Origin: Oceanobacillus oncorhynchi
GTDB lineage: Bacteria > Bacillota > Bacilli > Bacillales > Amphibacillaceae
NCBI RefSeq assembly: GCF_000821065.1
Contig: NZ_CDGG01000001.1
Span: 3,534,001 to 3,598,000, forward strand
Direction: 5' to 3'
Length of the DNA stretch: 64,000 nucleotides
A model generated the notes under the pieces. It made no database searches and had not been told where the DNA came from. It saw only the letters and a program-made list of their open reading frames with translations. Both the position numbers and the translations under genes were made by a program. Positions within the stretch are counted from its first letter, which is position 1; every line of letters starts with the position of its first letter. Below are positions 35,029 through 43,086 of the stretch, one piece after another.

Positions 35029-35409
35029 TTAGTTAAAAAATGCTGTAATAAAAAAACACATAGATGACAAGAAAGACAAAGGGGTCATAACATACTTTTC
35101 CTTTTTGCTGGAAGATATGATGTTCATCCCTGTATTCAATAATAAATAAAATCCAAAGAAAATACATAATCCTCTTTCGATAGAAAAAGGGAAATCTATT
35201 ATAATTATCCCGCCAACGTCAAGTATCGTTATAATTGCAATCATTTGGATGACCAGCGAGATTCCGCTTATTATTCGCATTTTTATAGGTAAGATCCTGA
35301 ATTTACCTCCTAAAGTAAATTCACCTAATGGCAACCCTAAAGTTACCAGCAGCGTAAAAAGTGCAATGAACCCAAAAATAAACGCACCTAGGAATGAAAA
35401 AGAAAGCAT
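35029..35409 (-). CDS. Four-helix membrane protein in the PadR operon
   Basis: 126 residues with four predicted helices (FSFLGAFIFGFIALFTLLVT, IISGISLVIQMIAIITILDV, then FPFSIERGLCIFFGFYLLLN and a C-terminal segment). AAGGAGGAACTG sets ATG 35409. Family unknown. As first gene of a PadR-controlled operon it may respond to a membrane-active or toxic compound, as PadR partners often do; this is inference. Confidence 0.7.
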   Translation of the reverse strand: MLSFSFLGAFIFGFIALFTLLVTLGLPLGEFTLGGKFRILPIKMRIISGISLVIQMIAIITILDVGGIIIIDFPFSIERGLCIFFGFYLLLNTGMNIISSSKKEKYVMTPLSFLSSMCFFITAFFN

Positions 35410-35443
35410 CACAGTTCCTCCTTGGTCAGCTTTTAAAGCTGAC

Positions 35444-35473
35444 GTTACTATTAGTAATATTACTAATAGTAAC
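35444..35473. promoter_or_regulatory. 30-bp perfect palindrome, probable PadR operator
   Basis: GTTACTATTAGTAAT (35444-35458) is followed without a gap by its exact reverse complement (35459-35473). It lies 35 bp before the start of the membrane-PadR operon; a minus-strand TATAAT lies just upstream (about 35478-35484), so the palindrome covers the expected transcription start. Confidence 0.75.
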
Positions 35474-35679
35474 ATTAATTATAACCATTGTCAGCATTTT
35501 TTAAATAATAATGAAATGAATTAACTGGAGTAAAAAATCAAGAGAGAATAGATAATATAATAATTTCCAATCTTCCTTAAGTATGGGATTATCAAGTGAA
35601 TTGCTGTTAATTGTTAAAAAGAAATTCGTTTGATACTATTAAAAATGCAACAGAAAAATATGCGCTGGAGGTTTTGATT

Positions 35680-36618
35680 ATGAAAGCAATTATTATCGAA
35701 CAATACGGCGATGCAAATCAGCTAAAGGAAAAAGACGATATTCCCGTACCAGAAATAAAAGATAACCAGGTATTAGTAGAAATGCACGCTACGTCCATTA
35801 ATCCGATTGACTGGAAGCTGCGTGAAGGTTACCTGCAAGAAGGGGTGCCTTTTGAATTTCCAATTATTTTAGGATGGGACGCGGCAGGTGTCATCAAACA
35901 AGTCGGTAAAAATGTAACCTCTTTTCAAGTGGGTGACGAGATATTTGCTCGACCGGCCCTTACACGAAATGGCACGTATGCTGCCTATACAGCGGTTGAT
36001 GAAAAACTGCTGGCGATGAAACCAAAAAATATCAGCTTTGAAGAAGCGGCAGCAGTTCCGCTTGCAGGTCTTACTGCCTGGCAATGTCTTGTGAACTTCT
36101 CTGAAATAAAAAAAGGCGATAGAGTGTTGATTCATGCCGGTTCCGGCGGTGTTGGCAGCATGGCCATTCAGATTGCTAAAAGCTTCGATGCCTATGTAGC
36201 TTCGACTGCCAGCGGTAAAAATGAGACGTTTTTAAAAGAATTAGGTGTCGATCAATTCATTAATTATAAAGAGGAAGACTTTGAAGATGTTCTTCAAGAT
36301 TATGATATTGTCGTGGATACGCTGGGCGGTGAAATCCTGAATAAAAGCTTCCATGTATTAAAGGAAGGCGGACGGCTCGTTTCCATTGCAGGACAGCCAG
36401 ATGAAAAGTTAGCCAAACAAAAAGGAGTCAAGGCAGGATTCTTATGGCTTGAGCCAGATGGAGGAGAACTGTCTGAATTAGGGAAGCTGATGGAGGATGG
36501 GAAATTAAAACCGTATATTGGACATACTTTCCCGCTTATCGAGAACGGATTGAAGGAAGCGCATCGATTGAGCGAAACCCATCATGCGAAAGGAAAGATT
36601 GTGATTCAAATTAAGTAA
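35680..36618 (+). CDS. NADP-dependent quinone oxidoreductase-like MDR protein
   Basis: 312 residues. GroES-like N-terminal domain (MHATSINPIDWKLREGYLQ, GWDAAGVIKQVG) without the zinc-binding Cys set, then a Rossmann domain with AGSGGVGSMAIQIAK, and the C-terminal EAHRLSETHHAKGKIVIQ. Zinc-free enzymes of this type reduce quinones or enones with NADPH. GGAGG before ATG 35680 sets the start. It diverges from the PadR operon, whose palindrome lies about 200 bp away. Confidence 0.88.
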   Translation: MKAIIIEQYGDANQLKEKDDIPVPEIKDNQVLVEMHATSINPIDWKLREGYLQEGVPFEFPIILGWDAAGVIKQVGKNVTSFQVGDEIFARPALTRNGTYAAYTAVDEKLLAMKPKNISFEEAAAVPLAGLTAWQCLVNFSEIKKGDRVLIHAGSGGVGSMAIQIAKSFDAYVASTASGKNETFLKELGVDQFINYKEEDFEDVLQDYDIVVDTLGGEILNKSFHVLKEGGRLVSIAGQPDEKLAKQKGVKAGFLWLEPDGGELSELGKLMEDGKLKPYIGHTFPLIENGLKEAHRLSETHHAKGKIVIQIK

Positions 36619-36633
36619 GTACGGTGATTCACC

Positions 36634-36677
36634 AAAAATCAGGCTGCTGAGCAATATTCAGCAGCCTGATTTTTTTG
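36634..36677. terminator. Terminator
   Basis: Stem AAAAATCAGGCTGCTGA / TCAGCAGCCTGATTTTT around GCAATAT, with a T run on the plus strand; it separates the MDR and DUF3307 genes. Confidence 0.85.
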
Positions 36678-36716
36678 CTGGAGGAAAGGGGGCAATCTAG
36701 TGAAAGTCCTTATCGC

Positions 36717-37589
36717 TTACATAAGAACTCCTTGTACAACAAGTCCAAGCACCAACCCTAGAAAAATAGAAGACAGCGTACCCAACAAGAAATATTCTGC
36801 CCAGTTCCGGTCGTTTAACTGCTTAAATCGGGCAATCGACTTGGCGGCAATGATAAATGCAATCGACTGATATGCGCCTGCTGCTGTTAATAGTATCACC
36901 AGCAATCTTTCCAGATAGCCGATAAGCTTGCCGCGCGAACGAAGCGGGGGAGAGTAAGTGAAATAATGATATTCCTCTGTAAAACGATTGTCTGTGCTCG
37001 GTTGGATTTTTTCCTTTCCGGCAGCTATTTGGTTTTTCAACGTCAGTTCACCTTCAAAATTAGCAAATTCGGATGGTAATGAACCAATGATAAATTTTAC
37101 AATATGCCCGCTGACACTTGTCGCCAAAATATAAATGATGACAAAAAATAATGCTGTGTTGAGCAGAGTTAAACTGCTTGACCCATTCAGGTTTAAAAGA
37201 CTTGCTGTCATCTCTGCAATTGTCATATGAAAGAATAGGAAACAGGTCAGGAGTATCATCATAACGTGTAAGACCTGATCTGCTAGAAAATATCCGAGTT
37301 TCTTCATATTATCCGTCGGGCTTTTGGGAAGGGAATCTACAAATTTTATTTTTAATAAATCAATCAAAAGGTGTGTGATTATAATAAAAGCTAAAGGTGA
37401 AATAAAACAGGAAATGACATGCTGAAACTCATATTGATAGCCCCATATTACCGCAAGTACAATACTTGTTGTCAGCAGGTGGTGAAGGATGTGTTTTTTT
37501 AAATGCTTGATTTTATGTTTCACCATCTGGTCAGATTGCAGCCAAAAATCAGCAATCAAATGTGCGAGAACAAGCAATAATATTGTCAT
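36717..37589 (-). CDS. DUF3307 family membrane protein (SatD partner)
   Basis: 290 residues with about seven helices. The opening LLVLAHLIADFWLQSDQMVKHK and HHLLTTSIVLAVIWGY, then IITHLLIDLLK, are the DUF3307 hallmark, with conserved His/Asp residues inside helices. The last part has two more helices (about 215-290). It overlaps the satD-like gene by four bases (ATGA), so translation is coupled. Homologous pairs occur in other bacteria, but no activity is established to my knowledge. A membrane effector or transporter controlled by SatD is a reasonable guess. Confidence 0.82.
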   Translation of the reverse strand: MTILLLVLAHLIADFWLQSDQMVKHKIKHLKKHILHHLLTTSIVLAVIWGYQYEFQHVISCFISPLAFIIITHLLIDLLKIKFVDSLPKSPTDNMKKLGYFLADQVLHVMMILLTCFLFFHMTIAEMTASLLNLNGSSSLTLLNTALFFVIIYILATSVSGHIVKFIIGSLPSEFANFEGELTLKNQIAAGKEKIQPSTDNRFTEEYHYFTYSPPLRSRGKLIGYLERLLVILLTAAGAYQSIAFIIAAKSIARFKQLNDRNWAEYFLLGTLSSIFLGLVLGLVVQGVLM

Positions 37590-38362
37590 GATAATCTCCT
37601 TTCCTCAGGGAAATAATCAGATAGATGTGTGATGATATAATGGTTAATATTTGTTTGCAGCTTATCTGTTAGACGATGGTTATCTTGTGCACCTAATGAA
37701 TCCAGCACCTTTACAATATTATCAAAAGCATGCAAGATGATTTGCGTTTTGCCCTGTTTCATATGGTGGGATATGGTAGCTGTTGTTCTTTTAAGGTGTT
37801 CGCTTACCTTTTTTTGTTGACCGAGTATGAGATATAACGAACAGACGAGAGATTGTATGTCAGTTTGTTCGTTGATTTGTCCCTGCTTCAGCATTAAATT
37901 CGTATTAATCAAGATTTCGAACTGCTTGCTAAAAACCGTGAAGTCTTGTTCATTTGATGAAGCAGGCAACGCAAAACGAAACAGCAATCTATCCGGCTGT
38001 TTTTTCAGATGATTATTAGCGTTCCTTGCTTGTTTCATCAATGGATGAATCCATGTCTCTATATTTATATCCCTTACATCCTCTTTAATCGTTCCGAATG
38101 ACAGGCCAAAATAAGGCGGATGATCAGTAAATTTCCAGATGCGGCTGATATAAAAAGCAAGAGTATATGCTGTTGCATAGCCGTTGCTCACAAGTACCAA
38201 TTCATCTCCGGCGCGGTGACTGATTTGTGTTCCAGCTGTATTTTTGGTCCATAGAGAAATACTTTCTTTTAATTGTCCCAGGTAATCACTTAATGCCTTC
38301 CCGATATTTTCTTTTGACGAATTACTTATATCCATAATGAAGATGGAAACTTCCGTTGACAT
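37586..38362 (-). CDS. SatD family protein
   Basis: 258 residues. The N-terminal ~120 residues have the SatD layout: a first strand with an acidic residue (VSIFIMDISNSS), then ISHRAGDELVLVSNG, where GDE sits as in GGDEF/cyclase-type catalytic folds, then PYFGLSFGTIKED. The C-terminal half (about 140-258) is helical, probably regulatory. ATG 38362 follows AAGGAG at a rather long 12 bases; ATG 38389 lacks a site. A nucleotide-binding or nucleotide-making role is inferred only from fold resemblance. It is first in a two-gene operon with DUF3307. Confidence 0.72.
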   Translation of the reverse strand: MSTEVSIFIMDISNSSKENIGKALSDYLGQLKESISLWTKNTAGTQISHRAGDELVLVSNGYATAYTLAFYISRIWKFTDHPPYFGLSFGTIKEDVRDINIETWIHPLMKQARNANNHLKKQPDRLLFRFALPASSNEQDFTVFSKQFEILINTNLMLKQGQINEQTDIQSLVCSLYLILGQQKKVSEHLKRTTATISHHMKQGKTQIILHAFDNIVKVLDSLGAQDNHRLTDKLQTNINHYIITHLSDYFPEERRLS

Positions 38363-38402
38363 GAATAAAACAGCTCCTTCCTTATTCATCTCAGAGAATA
38401 GT

Positions 38403-38476
38403 TTGATTATATCATCGAATATATCAAAAGTTAGATGAAATAGTCAAACTTTGTGGAAGTTAGATGATTTAGTCTA
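38403..38476 (-). promoter_or_regulatory. Promoter and repeated operator motifs of the satD operon
   Basis: AGTTAGATGAAATAGTC (38429-38445) and AGTTAGATGATTTAGTC (38458-38474) are direct repeats 29 bp apart. An inverted repeat, TTTGATTATAT...ATATATCAAA, covers about 38402-38428. On the minus strand, TTGACT (in the first repeat) and ATATAT 17 bp later form a promoter. So the repeats overlap or flank the -35 region. Confidence 0.55.
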
Positions 38477-38658
38477 ATATAATTTGAAATATAAAAAAGC
38501 ATACCATGACACACCAAACAATAAACAAATCATGTAAAGCTTATCCAAGTCATTTTTTCATAAATGACGCCTTTTGTATCACCCTAATTACTTTAGTATA
38601 CGTGTACATCAGTTTTGCACTTTTTTGCTTCTAGTCACATTTACTATTACGAAAGGAT

Positions 38659-38803
38659 GTTTAAAAAGTCCAATAAAAATGCCACAGCGAATTTCTGCGT
38701 TGACAGGATTTTTCCAATACTCACGTATTCAAAACATACGCTCCGTTCGTAAAAATCTCATCGCCTTGAATTTCTTGGTCCTATTTATCGTACTTTTTGA
38801 ACA
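38659..38803. repeat. 145-bp structured repeat-like element with terminal inverted repeats
   Basis: Outer arms TGTTTAAAAAGT (38659-38670) and ACTTTTTGAACA (38792-38803) match 11/12. Inside lie GATTTTT / AAAAATC arms (about 38708 and 38752) and a hairpin CGTAT (38724-38728) / ATACG (38736-38740). It resembles dispersed intergenic elements with a GAACGGAGCGTATG...ATACGTGAGTATTGG core (minus strand) that I recall from Bacillaceae genomes. A short plus frame through it is probably not a gene. Only one copy is seen here. Confidence 0.5.
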
Positions 38804-38832
38804 CGCATTATAAAGAAATGGGGTGAATACGA

Positions 38833-40383
38833 ATGCGCCGTAAGCTAGAAAAATTTGTGGATCCACTTCCTAATCTACAGCCTCTAAAGCCTGATAAAAA
38901 AACAGGGGACGGGGTTCACTATGAAATCACGATGAAGCAATTCAAGCGTAAGCTGCATCGTGATTTACCAGCAACCACTTTATGGGGGTATAACGGTCAG
39001 TTCCCCGGCCCGATGATTGAGGCAAATCGGGATGAACCGGTTCACGTGGCATGGCTTAACCAATTGCCGAATAAGCATCTGCTTCCAGTTGATGTATCGA
39101 TTCATGGCCTTGAACAGCTCCCCATCGTACGCACGGTGGTACATTTACATGGTATCGAAACAAAAGCTGACAGCGATGGACATCCGGAAGCATGGTACAC
39201 AAATAACTTCCAAGAAACCGGACCTGTTTTTTCAAGAGAAACATTTACGTATCCGAATCATCAGCGCGGAAGCCTGCTTTGGTATCATGATCACGCTATG
39301 GGAATTACGCGGCTGAATGTATATGCAGGGCTGGCAGGGATGTATATTCTTCGGGATGAGCACGAGAAATCATTGAACCTGCCTGCTGGGGACTATGAAA
39401 TTCCGCTTATGATTACAGACCGAAGCTTGAACGCAGATGGTTCCTTATTTTACCCATCACAGCCTGATGATGCAGCAAAAAAACTGCCAAATCCGTCTAT
39501 TCTGCCTGCATACAATGGAGATACAATAATCGTTAATGGAAAGGCATGGCCGTTCTTAGAGGTGGAACCAAGAAAATATCGGTTCCGGATTTTAAATGCT
39601 TCCAATACAAGGTCCTACCAGTTACAGCTTGATTCTAATATAAACTTTCAACAAATCGGTTCGGACGGCGGGCTGCTCAGGCATCCCGTTGAAATCGAAA
39701 AAATCGGTTTTCAGCCGGCAGAACGAATCGATGTCATTATTGATTTTTCAAAAGCAGCTGGTCAGTCCATTCTATTAAAAAATGACTTAGGACCAGACGC
39801 TGATCCAAACGATGACACTGGAGATATCATGCAGATCCGTGTTACAAAGTCATTGAAAAATAAAGATAGAAGCCATTTGCCACAAACTTTATCTGTTATT
39901 CCTTCATTAAAGCAAAATGATATTTCTGGTATTCGTTATTTAAAATTAGTTGGATCTGCTGATGAATTTGATCGTCCTTTATTACTTCTCAACAACAAGC
40001 ACTGGCATGATCCAATCACGGAAAATCCGCAGCTAGGGACAACAGAGATTTGGGCTTTTACAAACACAACCAACTTCTCTCATCCAATTCACATTCATCT
40101 TGTCCAATTTCAGGTGCTGGAGCATCAGCCTTTCGATCTGGAGCAATATAATCAAGATGGCAAAATCATATTTACCGGACCGCCTGAGGCCCCCGCAGCA
40201 AATCACCGCGGCTGGAAAGATACCATTGAGGTTCCTGCTGCAACCATTACCAGAGTCATCGCTAAATTCGCTCCATATAGCGGAGAGTTTGTGTGGCACT
40301 GTCATATTTTAGAGCATGAGGATTATGATATGATGCGGCCTTATATGGTGGCAGATGATGACAAAAATAATACTAAATTTTAA
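38833..40383 (+). CDS. cotA: CotA-type multicopper oxidase (spore coat laccase)
   Basis: 516 residues, close to B. subtilis CotA (513). All four copper motifs are present: HLHG (about 105), WYHDHAMG (about 153), HPIHIHLVQF (about 420) and HCHILEHEDYDMMRPY (about 493), giving the T1 site with Met as axial ligand. CotA oxidises phenolics and bilirubin and makes the brown coat pigment on the outer spore coat. There is no signal peptide, as expected for a coat protein. GGGGTG precedes the ATG. Sporulation control is likely but I see no clear SigK promoter. Confidence 0.92.
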   Translation: MRRKLEKFVDPLPNLQPLKPDKKTGDGVHYEITMKQFKRKLHRDLPATTLWGYNGQFPGPMIEANRDEPVHVAWLNQLPNKHLLPVDVSIHGLEQLPIVRTVVHLHGIETKADSDGHPEAWYTNNFQETGPVFSRETFTYPNHQRGSLLWYHDHAMGITRLNVYAGLAGMYILRDEHEKSLNLPAGDYEIPLMITDRSLNADGSLFYPSQPDDAAKKLPNPSILPAYNGDTIIVNGKAWPFLEVEPRKYRFRILNASNTRSYQLQLDSNINFQQIGSDGGLLRHPVEIEKIGFQPAERIDVIIDFSKAAGQSILLKNDLGPDADPNDDTGDIMQIRVTKSLKNKDRSHLPQTLSVIPSLKQNDISGIRYLKLVGSADEFDRPLLLLNNKHWHDPITENPQLGTTEIWAFTNTTNFSHPIHIHLVQFQVLEHQPFDLEQYNQDGKIIFTGPPEAPAANHRGWKDTIEVPAATITRVIAKFAPYSGEFVWHCHILEHEDYDMMRPYMVADDDKNNTKF

Positions 40384-40480
40384 TTATATAGACGAAAAGG
40401 GTTTGAGTTGAGGGATAGCAGAAGCAGACCATGAAATAGAAAAAAGCATGAATGAGATAGATAGCCTCCAGTATAAAAAC

Positions 40481-40536
40481 TAAAAACACCTGCTAAAAGC
40501 GTATATAAAATTAACGGTTTTTAGCAGGTGTTTTTA
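40481..40536 (+). terminator. Rho-independent terminator of cotA
   Basis: 18-base arms TAAAAACACCTGCTAAAA (40481-40498) and its complement (40518-40535). The stem is symmetrical, so it may also serve the convergent lysR gene. Confidence 0.85.
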
Positions 40537-40672
40537 TGAACTATATACAAAATTTAAAATAAAGCTGTGTATAGAGCTTGGATATATTCTGTAGGGGATA
40601 AAAGACAATTAAACAAAATCAAACAGAAAAGTATGAACCAAACCCATATAAAATACTGTGAAAGAGAGGAAC

Positions 40673-41548
40673 TTATCCTTTTTGGAGCAACTCTATAAAA
40701 TTTTGAGCAGATTTAGACAAGCTATGATCTTTGAGCCATATCAACCCGACTGGTCCATTTAACTCCATCGCACTTGATATCCGATAAGCATCTACAGGGT
40801 ACCCGCGATATCGTTTCAGCAGAGTTTCCGGAACAATAGATGCGGCGAATCCAGACGCAACTAAATCCATTAAAAGGCTAATGTCAGAGCACTCCCCTAT
40901 CTTATTAGGGTGCAGTTTAAATCGAGAAAATGCCTCTAAAATCAAATAGTGCGCACCTAATCCCTCTGTGCTTGGAAACAGGAGAGGATAATGCTGGATT
41001 TCAGCAAGTGATACTTCTTTATCAAATGATGTCTGCTCCTCAGACGTAATGAAATAAAAAGGATCGTTATAGAGATGGAGAACAGAAAAATCGTCCAAAT
41101 CTAACGGCATTCGGATAATTGCCAGTTCCACAATTCTATCCCTGACTAATTGGCAAAGATGGGAGGATTCATTTTGTTGGATTTTATATGTGATTTTTGG
41201 GAATTCCTTTTGAAATTGTTCAAGTATATGTGGCAATTCGCTAACGGAAAATGTGTTAACACCAATAGTGAGTTTCCCATTTACCCCTTTGCCAACCTCT
41301 TTTACCTCTGTTTCGGTTTCTTCCATCCATTGAGTTATTTGCAGCGCATTTGTATACAGAGCTTTCCCTGCTTCTGTCATTTCTAAAAATTTACCGCTTC
41401 TTTCGACTAATGTGGCACCGAGTTCTTCTTCCATAGCTTTTAATTGTTGACTTAAGGGTGGTTGGGACATATGAAGTCTTTTAGCGGCGGCAGAAATTTT
41501 CCTTTCTTCTACAATAGCAATAAAATAGCGCAGCTGCCTAATATCCAT
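40673..41548 (-). CDS. LysR family transcriptional regulator
   Basis: 291 residues. N-terminal HTH (DIRQLRYFIAIVEERKISAA, LHMSQPPLSQQLKAMEEELG) and a periplasmic-binding-type effector domain (KLTIGVNTFSVSELPHILEQ onwards). ATG 41548 is chosen; AAAGG sits right against the alternative ATG 41557. The nearest divergent gene is the ankyrin protein (+), so the target may be there or elsewhere. Effector unknown. Confidence 0.87.
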   Translation of the reverse strand: MDIRQLRYFIAIVEERKISAAAKRLHMSQPPLSQQLKAMEEELGATLVERSGKFLEMTEAGKALYTNALQITQWMEETETEVKEVGKGVNGKLTIGVNTFSVSELPHILEQFQKEFPKITYKIQQNESSHLCQLVRDRIVELAIIRMPLDLDDFSVLHLYNDPFYFITSEEQTSFDKEVSLAEIQHYPLLFPSTEGLGAHYLILEAFSRFKLHPNKIGECSDISLLMDLVASGFAASIVPETLLKRYRGYPVDAYRISSAMELNGPVGLIWLKDHSLSKSAQNFIELLQKG

Positions 41549-41798
41549 CGTAAACATCCTTTCTACTTTAATCGCAGAGAACCGTCTGCAAAGCTCTACC
41601 TATAATGAAGTTTCATTTTATATATTAAAAAAATAAGTAAATATAATTAAATTAATATTTTTCATATAGCTACCTCCATGATAACATATTTATATAGGGG
41701 TAAAGGTTATGATAAAGCTGAAATATTTTTATCGCAGGGCAGCTGCCAAAACAGGGGAAGGTTTTTCAACACAGAAAGAAAAGAAGGAGGAAACCAAT

Positions 41799-42389
41799 TT
41801 GGATCAAAAGTTAATTTCAGCAGCAGAAGAAGGAAATACAGAAACGGTTTTAAAATTAATAGAAGCTGGAGCAGATATTGATGCAACAGATGAACACGGT
41901 GTAACCGCAGTAATGGCTGCGACGCAAAAATATCATACAGATACTGTCAAGGCGCTTATCGAACAAGGAGCAGATATAAATATCCGCAATAGCAACCAGG
42001 ATAATGTGCTTCTATATGCTGGAGCTGAAGGATTCCTTAAAATCGTGAAGCTTGCTGTTGGAGCAGGAGCAGATACATCATTAACAAACCGGTTCGGCGG
42101 AACGGCGCTTATTCCCGCTTCAGAGCGCGGGCATGTTGATGTGGTAGAGGAGCTTTTAATGAACTCTGACACAGACGTAAACCATATAAACAATTTACAA
42201 TGGACTGCATTATTGGAAGCGATTATTTTAGGAAACGGCGGGGAAAATCATCAGAAGATAGTAAAGCTATTAATAGACCATGGTGCTGACATCCATATTG
42301 GTGATAAAGATGGCATTACTCCTTTAGAACATGCAGAGCGCCTTGATTTTAAAGAAATTGAACGTATTTTGAAAGAATCTCAAGCATAA
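41799..42389 (+). CDS. Ankyrin-repeat protein
   Basis: 196 residues of about five to six ankyrin repeats (LISAAEEGNTETVLKLIEAG, HTDTVKALIEQGADINIRN, DVVEELLMNSDTDVNHINN, IVKLLIDHGADIHIGDKDG, then TPLEHAERLDF). A binding scaffold, probably cytosolic. TTG 41799 follows AAGGAGG; a longer form from ATG 41709 after AAAGG would add 30 basic residues without similarity. The deaminase gene follows 36 bases later, possibly co-transcribed. Confidence 0.78.
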   Translation: MDQKLISAAEEGNTETVLKLIEAGADIDATDEHGVTAVMAATQKYHTDTVKALIEQGADINIRNSNQDNVLLYAGAEGFLKIVKLAVGAGADTSLTNRFGGTALIPASERGHVDVVEELLMNSDTDVNHINNLQWTALLEAIILGNGGENHQKIVKLLIDHGADIHIGDKDGITPLEHAERLDFKEIERILKESQA

Positions 42390-42425
42390 TTGGTAAAACG
42401 AAACATCATAAAGGAGAGGACCAAC

Positions 42426-42821
42426 ATGTCGAACAAAGAATGGATGAAACAAGCAGTCAAATTAGCGAATGAAAATGAACAAAAGCATCAGGGAGACCCA
42501 TTTGGAGCAGTTGTTGTCAAAGATGGAAAAGTAATTGGGTCTGGTGTGAATGAAGTAACAGCAACGAACGATCCGACTACGCATGCGGAAATTCAAGCTG
42601 TTCGTGAAGCCTGTCAAACGTTAAATACAACGAATCTTAAAGGGTGTGAGATATACGCCAGTACAGAGCCATGTCCAATGTGTTTAAGTACGATTTATTA
42701 TACGCAAATAGATACCGTGTATTTTTCTAACCCCAGCAACCCTGATCAAGACTATATATACAATCAGCTTTCCTTATCACATGATGAAAGGGATATTCAC
42801 ATGATTCATTTAAAAGAATGA
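42426..42821 (+). CDS. Nucleoside/guanine deaminase family protein
   Basis: 131 residues, cytidine-deaminase-like zinc enzyme. THAEIQAVREAC carries the zinc His and catalytic Glu, and EPCPMCLSTIYY the two zinc Cys. GDPFGAVVVKDGKVIGSGVN and the C-terminal part match guanine deaminase (GuaD) rather than tRNA adenosine deaminase. Cytosolic purine salvage is likely, not proven. AAGGAGAGGACCAAC precedes the ATG. Confidence 0.85.
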   Translation: MSNKEWMKQAVKLANENEQKHQGDPFGAVVVKDGKVIGSGVNEVTATNDPTTHAEIQAVREACQTLNTTNLKGCEIYASTEPCPMCLSTIYYTQIDTVYFSNPSNPDQDYIYNQLSLSHDERDIHMIHLKE

Positions 42822-42938
42822 CTAAATAATTCAGCTGAAGCAGAATCTCCAGGTGTAAAAAAGATGATATTAGCCTTAACTGGAACAAAGATGACCGCAA
42901 AATCGAAATGGAATAACAGGATAATTCACTACGGAAGG

Positions 42939-42972
42939 CCCTTTGCGATAACATTTCGCGAAGGGTTTTTTT
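42939..42972 (+). terminator. Rho-independent terminator
   Basis: Stem CCCTTTGCGA (42939-42948) / TCGCGAAGGG (42956-42965) with one G-T pair and seven T. Confidence 0.8.
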
Positions 42973-43022
42973 ATTCATCTCAGCTTTCCATATATTAACA
43001 CGACTATTTAAACGGATTTATG

Positions 43023-43051
43023 TTGACCATAGGAATATACGTTCGTATAAT
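43023..43051 (+). promoter_or_regulatory. SOS promoter with LexA/DinR-like box
   Basis: TTGACC (43023-43028) and TATAAT (43046-43051) are 17 bp apart. In the spacer, GGAATATACGTTCG (43032-43045) matches 12 of 14 positions of the Bacillus DinR consensus CGAACRNRYGTTYG. This fits the downstream UvrX-YolD genes. Confidence 0.75.
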
Positions 43052-43086
43052 GAGTATACAAACACCCATTCGTATTAGGAGAGAGT

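Noticed and set aside
38574-38813. 79-codon plus-strand frame before cotA
   Set aside because: It runs through the 145-bp inverted-repeat element, whose structure explains the sequence better than coding.
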